Notes under the pieces: model-generated
The model's input: only the letters and a program-made list of their open reading frames with translations
What the model was told of the DNA's origin: nothing
The model's database searches: none
Shown here: positions 1 through 5,179 of the stretch, piece by piece
Layout of the letters: every line of letters starts with the position of its first letter
Numbering within the stretch: the first letter of the stretch is position 1
Source of the DNA: Oscillospiraceae bacterium
Lineage (GTDB): Bacteria; Bacillota; Clostridia; Oscillospirales; Ruminococcaceae
Length of the DNA: 6,282 bases
Assembly: GCA_031281115.1 (NCBI GenBank)
Contig: JAITFV010000062.1
Location: 1 to 6,282 of the forward strand
Direction: 5' to 3'
Position numbers and translations under genes: made by a program

Positions 1-29
1 GATTTGTGCCGAGTTCGCTTTTGAGGCAC
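1..29 (-). CDS. possible start of a downstream gene, cut by the window edge
   Basis: After the ybeY stop the minus strand has a strong Shine-Dalgarno string (AGGGGAGG, 33-40), then TTT and GTG at 29-27, opening a frame that reads VPQKRTRHK to the edge. Seen directly: the SD, the start codon and nine open codons rich in basic residues. In B. subtilis ybeY is followed by dgkA, cdd and era, so a co-transcribed housekeeping gene is expected, but nine residues cannot identify it. The GGAGG-to-GTG spacing is short (3 nt), and the same bases form an inverted repeat, so this could instead be a non-coding structure. Confidence 0.3.
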
Positions 30-32
30 AAA
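3..32. repeat. 8-bp perfect inverted repeat next to a ribosome binding site
   Basis: TTTGTGCC (3-10) and GGCACAAA (25-32) are exact reverse complements separated by 14 nt. On the minus-strand RNA the hairpin starts right after the GGGGAGG Shine-Dalgarno and contains the candidate GTG start of the next gene. There is no U-tract inside the window, so it is not a clear terminator. It may be a structure affecting translation initiation, or chance. Confidence 0.4.
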
Positions 33-41
33 CCTCCCCTT

Positions 42-509
42 TTACAGGAGCGTCTCCCCTACGCGCAATCCTAACCCGTGCAGGATTTTCGTTTGCTTTT
101 CACGCATTATTTTTTCGCCCGCTTTATCATTTTCATGCTCATAGCCGAGCAGATGCAACATAGAATGTACAGTTAAAAATGCAATTTCGCGCTCTTCTGT
201 ATGACCGTATTCGGCGGCGCGTTCCCGCGCAAGCTCTGCATTTATGACGATGTCGCCAAGCATCACGAAGCCGTTCTCGGGGTTGATTTCGTTCAGCGGA
301 AACGATAAAACATCAGTGGTTTTATTCTTGCCGCGGAATTCAAAATTCAACGCGCGCACTTCCCTGCTGTTCGTCAGAAGCACGGAAACTTCGGAGTTTT
401 CTTCAAAGTTTTCCGACTTTAAAACGGCTTCGCAACTACGTTTTATCAGTACGCGGAAAGATTTTCCGCGTTTTGCTTTGACCGCCAAGTTTAGTTTCAA
501 TTTTCTCAT
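42..509 (-). CDS. ybeY: endoribonuclease YbeY (rRNA maturation)
   Basis: A 155-residue protein of the UPF0054/YbeY family: a single-domain zinc-dependent endoribonuclease acting in the cytoplasm on 16S rRNA 3' end maturation and ribosome quality control. Visible signatures are the strand motif TTDVLSFP at residues 64-71 and the metal-binding HSMLHLLGYEHE, which gives His115, His119 and His125 in the H-x3-H-x5-H pattern. The length matches the usual ~150-165 residues, so the gene looks intact. The ATG at 509 is chosen because the N-terminus then aligns with the family and GAGGG lies just upstream (short spacing). This start lies 74 nt inside phoH in another frame, implying translational coupling. 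In-frame TTG codons at residues 4 and 8 are less likely starts. Confidence 0.95.
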   Translation of the reverse strand: MRKLKLNLAVKAKRGKSFRVLIKRSCEAVLKSENFEENSEVSVLLTNSREVRALNFEFRGKNKTTDVLSFPLNEINPENGFVMLGDIVINAELARERAAEYGHTEEREIAFLTVHSMLHLLGYEHENDKAGEKIMREKQTKILHGLGLRVGETLL

Positions 510-1437
510 AAGCCCTCACAATATCCTGCACAAGCCTGTGCCTTACGACGTCTTTTTCGGTAAAATAACAGATTGCAATGTCGTCGATGTTTTTGAGCAC
601 GCGGATTGCCTGCACAAGCCCCGAGCGCTTCACATCCGGCAGGTCAATCTGCGTAATATCGCCTGTAATCACCATCTTGCTGTTAAAGCCGAGCCGCGTC
701 AAAAACATTTTCATCTGCTCGCGGGTGGTATTCTGTGCTTCGTCAAGGATTATAAAGCTGTCGTCCAAGGTACGCCCCCTCATGTAGGCGAGCGGCGCAA
801 CTTCAATATGTCCTTTTTCCATATTCCGCTGGAACGACTCTGCGCCAAGCATATCAAAAAGCGCGTCGTAAAGCGGGCGCAGATAGGGGTCTACCTTGTT
901 TTGCAGGTCGCCGGGCAGAAAGCCGAGCTTCTCCCCTGCCTCAACAGCGGGTCTTGTCAGTATAATGCGTTGAACTTCCTTGTTTTTGAACGCTCGTACG
1001 GCAAGCGCAACGGCGAGATAAGTTTTGCCCGTTCCCGCAGGACCTACGCCGAAAGCGATTGTATTTTTACGGATTCCCTCCACGTACTTCTTCTGCCCCA
1101 AGGTTTTAGGTTTGACCGGCTTCCCCGTAAAAGTAATACAGACGCAGTCTTTTGACATTTCTGCAAGTTCCTGCACATTTCCCTCGTCAGTCATTGATAT
1201 TACGTAGCGCACGGTTTGCTCGCTTATCGTCTCGCCGCGCCCGAGAATCGCCGCTAAACTTTCCACGGCTGAAAGGGCTTTCTGCGCTGCGTCCTCATCG
1301 CCGATGATTTTTATATCACCGTCGCGGTTGAGGATTTTCACGTCAAAAGCCCGCATAATTATATTCATGTTCTCGTCAAATGCGCCGAAAAGCGCGTTTG
1401 TCATGTCGCTGTTTTCTAATTTGAACGTCTTTTCCAA
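436..1437 (-). CDS. phoH: PhoH family ATPase (PhoH-like protein)
   Basis: A cytoplasmic P-loop NTPase of the PhoH/PhoL family, thought to act in RNA metabolism together with YbeY. Numbering from the TTG at 1437 (333 aa): an N-terminal KH-like region at about 1-75, Walker A GPAGTGKT at 132-139, TRPAVEAGEKLGFLPGD at about 162-178, Walker B FIILDEAQ at 228-235 and TGDITQIDLP at about 258-267. B. subtilis PhoH is about 320 aa. TTG1437 is preferred because AAAGG lies 7 nt upstream and the protein then begins (M)EKTFKLEN like clostridial relatives. A GTG at 1485 would add 16 residues but has no clear SD. The last ~22 residues, after IVRAY, are read from DNA that also encodes the YbeY N-terminus and look non-conserved. 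The gene has its own promoter-like site instead of following yqfD directly. Confidence 0.95.
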   Translation of the reverse strand: MEKTFKLENSDMTNALFGAFDENMNIIMRAFDVKILNRDGDIKIIGDEDAAQKALSAVESLAAILGRGETISEQTVRYVISMTDEGNVQELAEMSKDCVCITFTGKPVKPKTLGQKKYVEGIRKNTIAFGVGPAGTGKTYLAVALAVRAFKNKEVQRIILTRPAVEAGEKLGFLPGDLQNKVDPYLRPLYDALFDMLGAESFQRNMEKGHIEVAPLAYMRGRTLDDSFIILDEAQNTTREQMKMFLTRLGFNSKMVITGDITQIDLPDVKRSGLVQAIRVLKNIDDIAICYFTEKDVVRHRLVQDIVRAYEKIETKLGGQSKTRKIFPRTDKT

Positions 1438-1516
1438 AGTTTCGCCTTTCTTTCGGCGGCGGCTCACCTCGCAGGATTGCCACACGCGCCCAATTTTGTA
1501 TTTATACTTTAGTAAT

Positions 1517-1525
1517 AGTATATCA
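1517..1525 (-). promoter_or_regulatory. extended -10 promoter candidate for phoH-ybeY
   Basis: On the minus strand TG-A-TATACT (TG at 1525-1524, TATACT at 1522-1517) forms an extended -10 element. At 17-nt spacing the -35 hexamer is poor (TTCCCT), which the extended -10 could offset. The predicted start is near 1510, upstream of both phoH start candidates. An independent promoter makes sense because the block at about 1530-2530 separates phoH from yqfD. Confidence 0.45.
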
Positions 1526-1582
1526 CATCAAAGGCGAAAAGGGAAGATTTTTTTATTTTTTAAGAAAGCGTAAATTTTTATA

Positions 1583-1611
1583 TTGACAAAATTAATTGAA
1601 TAAGTTATAAT
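1583..1611 (+). promoter_or_regulatory. consensus sigma-A promoter of the 44-aa ORF
   Basis: TTGACA at 1583-1588 and TATAAT at 1606-1611 are both exact consensus hexamers with a 17-bp spacer. The region just upstream (about 1550-1582) is A/T-rich and could act as an UP element. The predicted transcript start is near 1618, giving a leader of about 29 nt before the ATG at 1647. This is the best-scoring promoter by eye in the window and points rightward into the short ORF only. Confidence 0.9.
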
Positions 1612-1646
1612 GTAAATATATCGCCTATGCCTAAAAGGAGGATGAA

Positions 1647-1781
1647 ATGAAACCCGACGAGCTTAGAGTCGTTTATAAAATGTTTTCGGCTTTCATAAAT
1701 GATTACCAAGACAAACATTTATCGCCGGAAGAGTATAAAACCCATATGCAAACTCTAAAAGATGATGAATGGTACGAATAA
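1647..1781 (+). CDS. 44-residue small protein of unknown function
   Basis: A short ORF running ATG to TAA. AAAAGGAGG ends 5 nt before the ATG, an exactly consensus sigma-A promoter lies 36 bp upstream, and a strong terminator begins 10 nt after the stop, so it is a complete monocistronic transcription unit. I do not recognise the protein. It is acidic overall (10 Asp/Glu against 6 Lys/Arg) and has no Cys, signal peptide or membrane segment. It looks like two short helices: about residues 3-22 starting PDELRVVYKMF, and about 27-38 starting PEEYKTHM, with an acidic aromatic tail DDEWYE. It converges on the XRE regulator gene. A small regulatory or partner protein is possible, but nothing in the sequence fixes a function. 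The remaining doubt is whether it is translated. Confidence 0.75.
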   Translation: MKPDELRVVYKMFSAFINDYQDKHLSPEEYKTHMQTLKDDEWYE

Positions 1782-1790
1782 TATATCATA

Positions 1791-1820
1791 AAAACCCGGT
1801 GGTAAATACCACCGGGTTTT
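1791..1820. terminator. symmetric bidirectional intrinsic terminator
   Basis: The arms 1791-1804 (AAAACCCGGTGGTA) and 1807-1820 (TACCACCGGGTTTT) are perfect reverse complements with AA between them. The realistic structure is a CCCGGTGG/CCACCGGG stem with a small loop, flanked by A's and T's, so it gives a U-run in both directions. It lies 10 nt after the 44-aa ORF stop and 2 nt beyond the XRE gene stop, so it serves both convergent genes. Confidence 0.9.
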
Positions 1821-1822
1821 AT

Positions 1823-2392
1823 TCAACAGCTTTGACAATTCACGCTCACACCTGCATTGGCTTCGCCGCCGACATCGCCGCACGAAATACTGACACCGGC
1901 ATTTACACCCCCTGCTATGTTTCCGCAGTTTACGTTAACGCCCGCTTCAACACTTCCGTTTACATCTCCGCAGTTCACATCAACGCCCGCGGTGACGTTC
2001 CCCGCAACATCGCCGCAAGTAACAGTGCAATTTGATTCGACGTTCAGCGCCTCGCCCTTGAAGGTAAATATAAACTTTTCAGGGTTATTGCAGGTTTCAA
2101 GAATATTTCTTCCCCTAAAGATTATGCCGCGCAGCTTGTCATCATCGTCCCACGGTGCAAGACCGCCTGCTTCCGCGTTTCTGCCAAAAAGCCGGTCAAT
2201 GCTGACCCCGAAGATTTCCGCAAGCGCGGGAAGTAGGGCAATATCCGGAGAGGACTGCTCATTTTCCCACTTACTTACTGCCTGGAATGAGATATTAAGC
2301 CTTTCCGCGAGGTTTTCCTGCGTCAGCCCGCTTGATTTTCTTAAGTTGAGAATATTCTCCGATAAGGTTTTTAAATATGCTGATTCATTCAT
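1823..2392 (-). CDS. XRE-family transcriptional regulator with C-terminal Cys/Gly repeat domain
   Basis: A 189-residue DNA-binding protein. Residues about 8-69 are a Cro/C1-type helix-turn-helix (LRKSSGLTQENLAERLNIS, then FQAVSKWENEQSSPD as recognition helix and wing, ending in the common SIDRLFG). Residues about 76-125 (PWDDDDKL onward to FTFKGEALNV) form a linker domain. Residues 126-185 are exactly four 15-residue units with consensus CG[DN][VI]xGx[VA]xAGVx[VI][NS], followed by CQSC. Such regular Gly/Val repeats suggest a beta-solenoid or polymer-forming fold with a Cys column. The ATG at 2392 is chosen because AAAGGA lies 8 nt upstream. An upstream ATG at 2452 would add 20 residues but overlaps the promoter. 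Genes with an XRE head and similar repeats occur in other Clostridia, by recollection. The ligand and targets are unknown. Autoregulation is likely given the dyads upstream. Confidence 0.88.
   Translation of the reverse strand: MNESAYLKTLSENILNLRKSSGLTQENLAERLNISFQAVSKWENEQSSPDIALLPALAEIFGVSIDRLFGRNAEAGGLAPWDDDDKLRGIIFRGRNILETCNNPEKFIFTFKGEALNVESNCTVTCGDVAGNVTAGVDVNCGDVNGSVEAGVNVNCGNIAGGVNAGVSISCGDVGGEANAGVSVNCQSC
1838..2017 (-). repeat. four tandem 45-bp units encoding 15-aa Cys repeats
   Basis: Units run 2017-1973, 1972-1928, 1927-1883 and 1882-1838 on the minus strand, with no gaps. Each encodes 15 residues beginning with Cys-Gly and containing Ala-Gly-Val at positions 10-12. Because the units are exactly 45 bp, copy number could change by slippage or recombination without a frameshift. 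The open plus-strand frames here come from the same periodicity and are not genes. Confidence 0.9.
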
Positions 2393-2434
2393 GATTTTTC
2401 GTCCTTTCAATTTAAACGAGTATAGCGTGATTTC

Positions 2435-2463
2435 ATTGTAACCGATTTTCATGAATGAATCAA
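2435..2463 (-). promoter_or_regulatory. sigma-A-type promoter of the XRE gene
   Basis: On the minus strand TTGATT (2463-2458) and TACAAT (2440-2435) are separated by 17 bp. Each differs from consensus at one or two positions. The predicted start is near 2428, leaving about 35 nt before the ATG at 2392 and making the longer ATG2452 start impossible on this transcript. Confidence 0.6.
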
Positions 2464-2473
2464 TAACTTGTTT

Positions 2474-2500
2474 GTTGAATATGTTTCAACCACAGGTTGA
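2474..2500. promoter_or_regulatory. candidate operator: overlapping GTTGA dyads upstream of the XRE promoter
   Basis: GTTGAA (2474-2479) and TTCAAC (2485-2490) form a perfect dyad with a 5-nt centre. TCAACC (2486-2491) and GGTTGA (2495-2500) form a second perfect dyad with a 3-nt centre, sharing the middle half-site. The cluster lies about 10 bp upstream of the -35 hexamer of the XRE gene. Short dyads near a regulator's own promoter are typical binding sites for XRE proteins. The assignment to this protein is inference. Confidence 0.45.
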
Positions 2501-2504
2501 GTTA

Positions 2505-2533
2505 AGAGCCTGTTTATACTGTTAAACAGCTCT
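2505..2533 (-). terminator. hairpin at the 3' end of yqfD, possible weak terminator
   Basis: AGAGCCTGTTTA (2505-2516) pairs with TAAACAGCTCT (2523-2533) with one bulged base and a 6-nt loop. The stem overlaps the last bases of the yqfD stop codon. On the minus-strand RNA it is followed only by UUAACUC, not a good U-run, so termination would be weak. It may instead mark the boundary of the block separating yqfD from phoH, or protect the mRNA end. Confidence 0.4.
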
Positions 2534-3686
2534 AAGGTACGCCGATGATTCTCTGCTGCGCGATATCTGTCCTGTACACAACCCGAACCTCTGCCGTTAT
2601 CCCTTCTTCGCACATTATATATTTTTCATCAAATGAAATAATTTCGCTGTCGCCGTAAAAATTTTGCCTGTGAAGCTCAATTTGCTTTTTGAGCCTTTCA
2701 AGCACCTGCGCTTGCCCAAGCGTCACTTCGATAAAGTCATAATGCGCGTAAACCTCGGTTTTAAGCCTGAACGGCAGCCGCAGCCCGAGAAAAGCCGGCG
2801 CGCGCATTTCCTCCGAAAAAGCAGCATCTTCGGGTTTACTGTCAATTAAAAATAACGGAAAGCCGCGCCCTAAAAATACGATGAAGTTATTTTTGCTTAT
2901 TCTGCCATTATTCCTTCTTTCGAGCGATATGAACGGCACGAAAAACTCCGTAATTTCTTCACATTCTGCGATTATTTTCGCCGAGGCATGACTTAAAATT
3001 ATATTCCCCGCGCCGTCGTCAACAACGCCGCTCACAATTACCTCACCCCTGCTCACGCCCGAACCGGGTTCAATTAAAAGTCTGCCTCTATAAACCTCTG
3101 TTTCTATGATTATCCCGGTTTTCACGGCAACGATGTTACATGGAACCGTAACAGGGATTTTATCATCCTCGGTTTCAAGCCGCTCGCTTACATTCACATT
3201 TATGCGGCTGCCCTGCCGCTCTATATTTACCCATGCAAGACGGTCAAGCTCAAGCGCAAGTGCGAGTTCTGCTTTCTCGGAGTCGTAGTCGTGTATGTTT
3301 ACCCCGTTTGTTATGCCGTGCTTTTCCATTACTTCGATTATTTGAGACGCAGATAGACTTTCATTGCCATGTACTCTTATATCCCACACAAAATTCGACA
3401 TGAGCACTATTATTCCCAAGAAACTCACCGCACCAAAAAAGACGCCATATCTATTTTTATAGCGGCGAAGCTTGAAATACGCTCCGTGTCTCTCTTCGAC
3501 CCTTGTCCGTACTCCGGAATTAAAAGCAGCACGCGCTATTTTTTTATAAAAATATGGTGACATATTAAAATAAATAACGCCGTCTTTATTTTTTATTTCC
3601 CATACTTTAATATTGCTTTTTATTAGATTGTTCACAAATGCTTCGTTGTATGACCCTAATACAGACACCACAATATAGCTTTTCAT
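2532..3686 (-). CDS. yqfD: sporulation protein YqfD
   Basis: A 384-residue membrane-anchored protein of the YqfD sporulation family (about 400 aa in B. subtilis), expected in the mother cell under sigma-E. Residues about 1-79 form an N-terminal region with the typical VVSVLGSYNEAFVNNLIKS start. One transmembrane segment lies at about 80-100 (FFGAVSFLGIIVLMSNFVWDI region). A FtsQ/POTRA-like segment follows at about 101-165 (VHGNESLSASQIIEVMEKHG, then INVNVSER), then a long beta-rich external domain. The ATG at 3686 is chosen because GCGGAGG sits 6 nt upstream and it falls one base after the yqfC stop. The longer frame to 3716 overlaps yqfC and lacks an SD. Its precise biochemical role is unknown. 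The gene normally precedes phoH directly, but here about 1 kb separates them. Confidence 0.92.
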   Translation of the reverse strand: MKSYIVVSVLGSYNEAFVNNLIKSNIKVWEIKNKDGVIYFNMSPYFYKKIARAAFNSGVRTRVEERHGAYFKLRRYKNRYGVFFGAVSFLGIIVLMSNFVWDIRVHGNESLSASQIIEVMEKHGITNGVNIHDYDSEKAELALALELDRLAWVNIERQGSRINVNVSERLETEDDKIPVTVPCNIVAVKTGIIIETEVYRGRLLIEPGSGVSRGEVIVSGVVDDGAGNIILSHASAKIIAECEEITEFFVPFISLERRNNGRISKNNFIVFLGRGFPLFLIDSKPEDAAFSEEMRAPAFLGLRLPFRLKTEVYAHYDFIEVTLGQAQVLERLKKQIELHRQNFYGDSEIISFDEKYIMCEEGITAEVRVVYRTDIAQQRIIGVP

Positions 3687-3687
3687 T

Positions 3688-3960
3688 TTAAACCTCCGCT
3701 TTTTCCCCGAACTCAATCGAGCGTATGTTTCCTTTAATGATTACGCCGTCATTATTGAAATTCCGCATTATAAGAGCTGTTCCGATTATTACAAGAGAAT
3801 TATTCAACAAATCTAACTTGATAATGTTCTCGTCATAAGTTAAAAATCGCTCACAACGGTCGATTACAAGCTCTGAGTTATCCGTGAGCTGAATGTATGA
3901 ATGTTTATAAAAACCGGCTTTCAATTTATCGAATTTCCCTGCTAATTTGTTTATGTTCAT
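3688..3960 (-). CDS. yqfC: sporulation protein YqfC
   Basis: A small soluble protein of 90 residues from the ATG at 3960, close to the ~93 aa of B. subtilis YqfC. The body is short beta-strands (SYIQLTDNSELVIDRCERFL, then NNSLVIIGTALIMRNF and GVIIKGNIRSIEF), which matches the YqfC family: a basic N-terminal stretch, then a region ending in a G-x-I-x-x-I/V motif. It is expressed with yqfD during sporulation in B. subtilis, probably as partners; the molecular role is not known. The family-length start at 3960 has AAAGGA 12 nt upstream. A longer ATG at 4020 would add 20 residues through sequence containing a palindrome and is less likely. The stop is one base before the yqfD ATG, so the pair is translationally coupled. 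Confidence 0.85.
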   Translation of the reverse strand: MNINKLAGKFDKLKAGFYKHSYIQLTDNSELVIDRCERFLTYDENIIKLDLLNNSLVIIGTALIMRNFNNDGVIIKGNIRSIEFGEKAEV

Positions 3961-3995
3961 ATTTTCATTAAGTCCTTTCTTCACCAACGAAGAAC

Positions 3996-4010
3996 GAAAA
4001 CAATGTTTTC
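3996..4010. repeat. 15-bp palindrome upstream of yqfC
   Basis: GAAAACAATGTTTTC has perfect 7-bp arms around a single central base. It lies about 36 bp upstream of the preferred yqfC start, within the region divergent from ylbJ. It could be a protein-binding site or a small mRNA leader hairpin. No protein can be assigned. Confidence 0.4.
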
Positions 4011-4076
4011 CCCGTTTCAATCGTATTTTGTTTCAAACTTATACTCTCCGAACGGGCGCACACTGTACGCTTCTGC

Positions 4077-4105
4077 ACATATATACCTTGTCTTTAAAAT
4101 ATATA
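4077..4105 (+). promoter_or_regulatory. weak sigma-E-like promoter candidate for ylbJ
   Basis: ACATATA (4077-4083) and AATATATA (4098-4105), 14 bp apart, loosely resemble the sporulation sigma-E boxes (about KMATATT and CATACAnT). The region is A/T-rich, so partial matches come cheaply. The main support is context, since ylbJ is a sigma-E gene in B. subtilis. No convincing sigma-A promoter is seen in front of ylbJ. Confidence 0.3.
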
Positions 4106-4137
4106 TGTTGTACAGGCTCTTTTAATTCGGAGGAAAT

Positions 4138-5160
4138 ATGAAAAAAAATGCGAAAATAATCGCGGCTGCCGCCGTAGTTCTGTTATTGCTGTCGGCTTTG
4201 ATTTTTGATGCAAAAAATATGACAGGTGCAATTGTCCGTTCAATTGAAACCTGCCTGTATACGATTATTCCCGCGCTGTTCGGGTTCATGGTGATTTCTT
4301 CTTATCTGTTGAGGAGTGGACTTTACAGAATTTTATTTAAACCGCTGTACTTGATACTGCGCTGCGTTATTAGGCTTAATGAAGAAGAATTCGGTATTTT
4401 TCTGCTTAGTTTATTCGGCGGTTATCCGGTCGGCGCGAAGCTAGCAGCAGAAAATAAATTAACCCGTAATATTTTACCGTATTGCTACTGTCCGAGCCCG
4501 GGGTTTGTGATTTCAACAGCAGGATTCGGGCTTTTCTCAAATTCAAGAGCCGGACTCGCCGTTTACCTCTCGAATGTTCTTGCTTGCGTTATTCTTTCAG
4601 TATTATTAAACATAAGACGCAAAGATATAACAGACGAAAAAAGCCGCCCGCCCCTGCAATTAAATGCATTTACTCCGGCGGTTATGTCGGCGGGTTCCGC
4701 ACTGTTCCCTGTTTGTGCCGTTATTGTCGCATTCGGCGTAATCAAAGGCACTTTGCAGTTTATCGGGATAGAAAGCACTATTATTTTCGCAGTCTTAGAA
4801 ATCAGCAGTATATCGCAATTCGTGCCGAATCCGGTGTTTCTGCCGTTTATTGCCGCGTTGTTTTCAACAGGCGGATTGTGCATTTTAATGCAGATTCCGG
4901 CTATATTGGGACCGGGGGCCAAGGCAAAGAATAAAATCCCCTTACGAGGATTTTTTTGGTGGCGCATTCCGGCGGCATTGCTATCTGCAGCAATTTGCAG
5001 GCTGCTTATGCCGTTTATTGACTTTACGGCGTATATCCCGGTGAGTACTGCGGAAACAGCAGTAATATCAACGCAAGCGGGAAGCCCGATTGCATCTGCC
5101 GCGCTGCTGATTATGGCGGTGATACTTGTGAGGACAGCGGGGGAATCTGCGTCGGCATAG
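4138..5160 (+). CDS. ylbJ: sporulation integral membrane protein YlbJ
   Basis: A 340-residue polytopic membrane protein of the YlbJ family, related to nucleoside-transporter gate domains, needed for spore formation in B. subtilis and made in the mother cell. Visible features are an N-terminal transmembrane segment at about 6-23, a segment with IIPALFGFMVISSYLL at about 43-58, the family hallmark LFGGYPVGAKL at 92-102, the P-S-P-G-F loop at 119-123, EISSISQF at 221-228, and LFSTGGLCILMQI at 241-253 with membrane helices between. The protein is shorter than the ~400 aa of B. subtilis YlbJ. The start is fixed by CGGAGG 4 nt before the ATG. It is the only long plus-strand gene, divergent from yqfC-yqfD. 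The substrate is unknown. Confidence 0.9.
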   Translation: MKKNAKIIAAAAVVLLLLSALIFDAKNMTGAIVRSIETCLYTIIPALFGFMVISSYLLRSGLYRILFKPLYLILRCVIRLNEEEFGIFLLSLFGGYPVGAKLAAENKLTRNILPYCYCPSPGFVISTAGFGLFSNSRAGLAVYLSNVLACVILSVLLNIRRKDITDEKSRPPLQLNAFTPAVMSAGSALFPVCAVIVAFGVIKGTLQFIGIESTIIFAVLEISSISQFVPNPVFLPFIAALFSTGGLCILMQIPAILGPGAKAKNKIPLRGFFWWRIPAALLSAAICRLLMPFIDFTAYIPVSTAETAVISTQAGSPIASAALLIMAVILVRTAGESASA

Positions 5161-5179
5161 TTTTATTTTCTTTTATAGC

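Noticed and set aside
244..1155. A 303-codon open frame on the plus strand
   Set aside because: It lies antisense to ybeY and phoH, which have clear family motifs. It has no SD or recognisable domain and its composition is typical of a reverse-complement shadow.
1838..2017. CRISPR-like array suggested by regularly spaced similar units
   Set aside because: The units are contiguous 45-bp coding repeats without unique spacers, in frame in the XRE gene.
1769..2441. Two plus-strand frames of 88 and 194 codons with repetitive Thr/Pro/Ser sequence
   Set aside because: They are antisense to the XRE gene. Their repetitiveness reflects the 45-bp repeats of the real gene, and they start at or after the bidirectional terminator.
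2393..2452. Longer XRE start at 2452
   Set aside because: It would place the -10 element inside the coding sequence and has no good SD, while ATG2392 has AAAGGA at proper spacing and gives a normal XRE N-terminus.
2483..4036. GTTTCAA motifs both at the XRE operator cluster and twice upstream of yqfC (4014-4020, 4030-4036), suggesting cross-regulation
   Set aside because: The same 7-mer also occurs inside several coding regions of the window, so it is not specific, and the dyad arrangement is missing near yqfC.
2505..4121. Shared ACAGGCTCTT in the yqfD 3' hairpin (minus strand) and before ylbJ (4112-4121)
   Set aside because: A single 10-bp match with poorly matching flanks. It could be chance and does not define a repeat family from two copies.
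4482..4967. Alternative frames inside ylbJ on both strands
   Set aside because: ylbJ has the family hallmark, membrane helices and a proper ribosome binding site. The alternatives have none of these.
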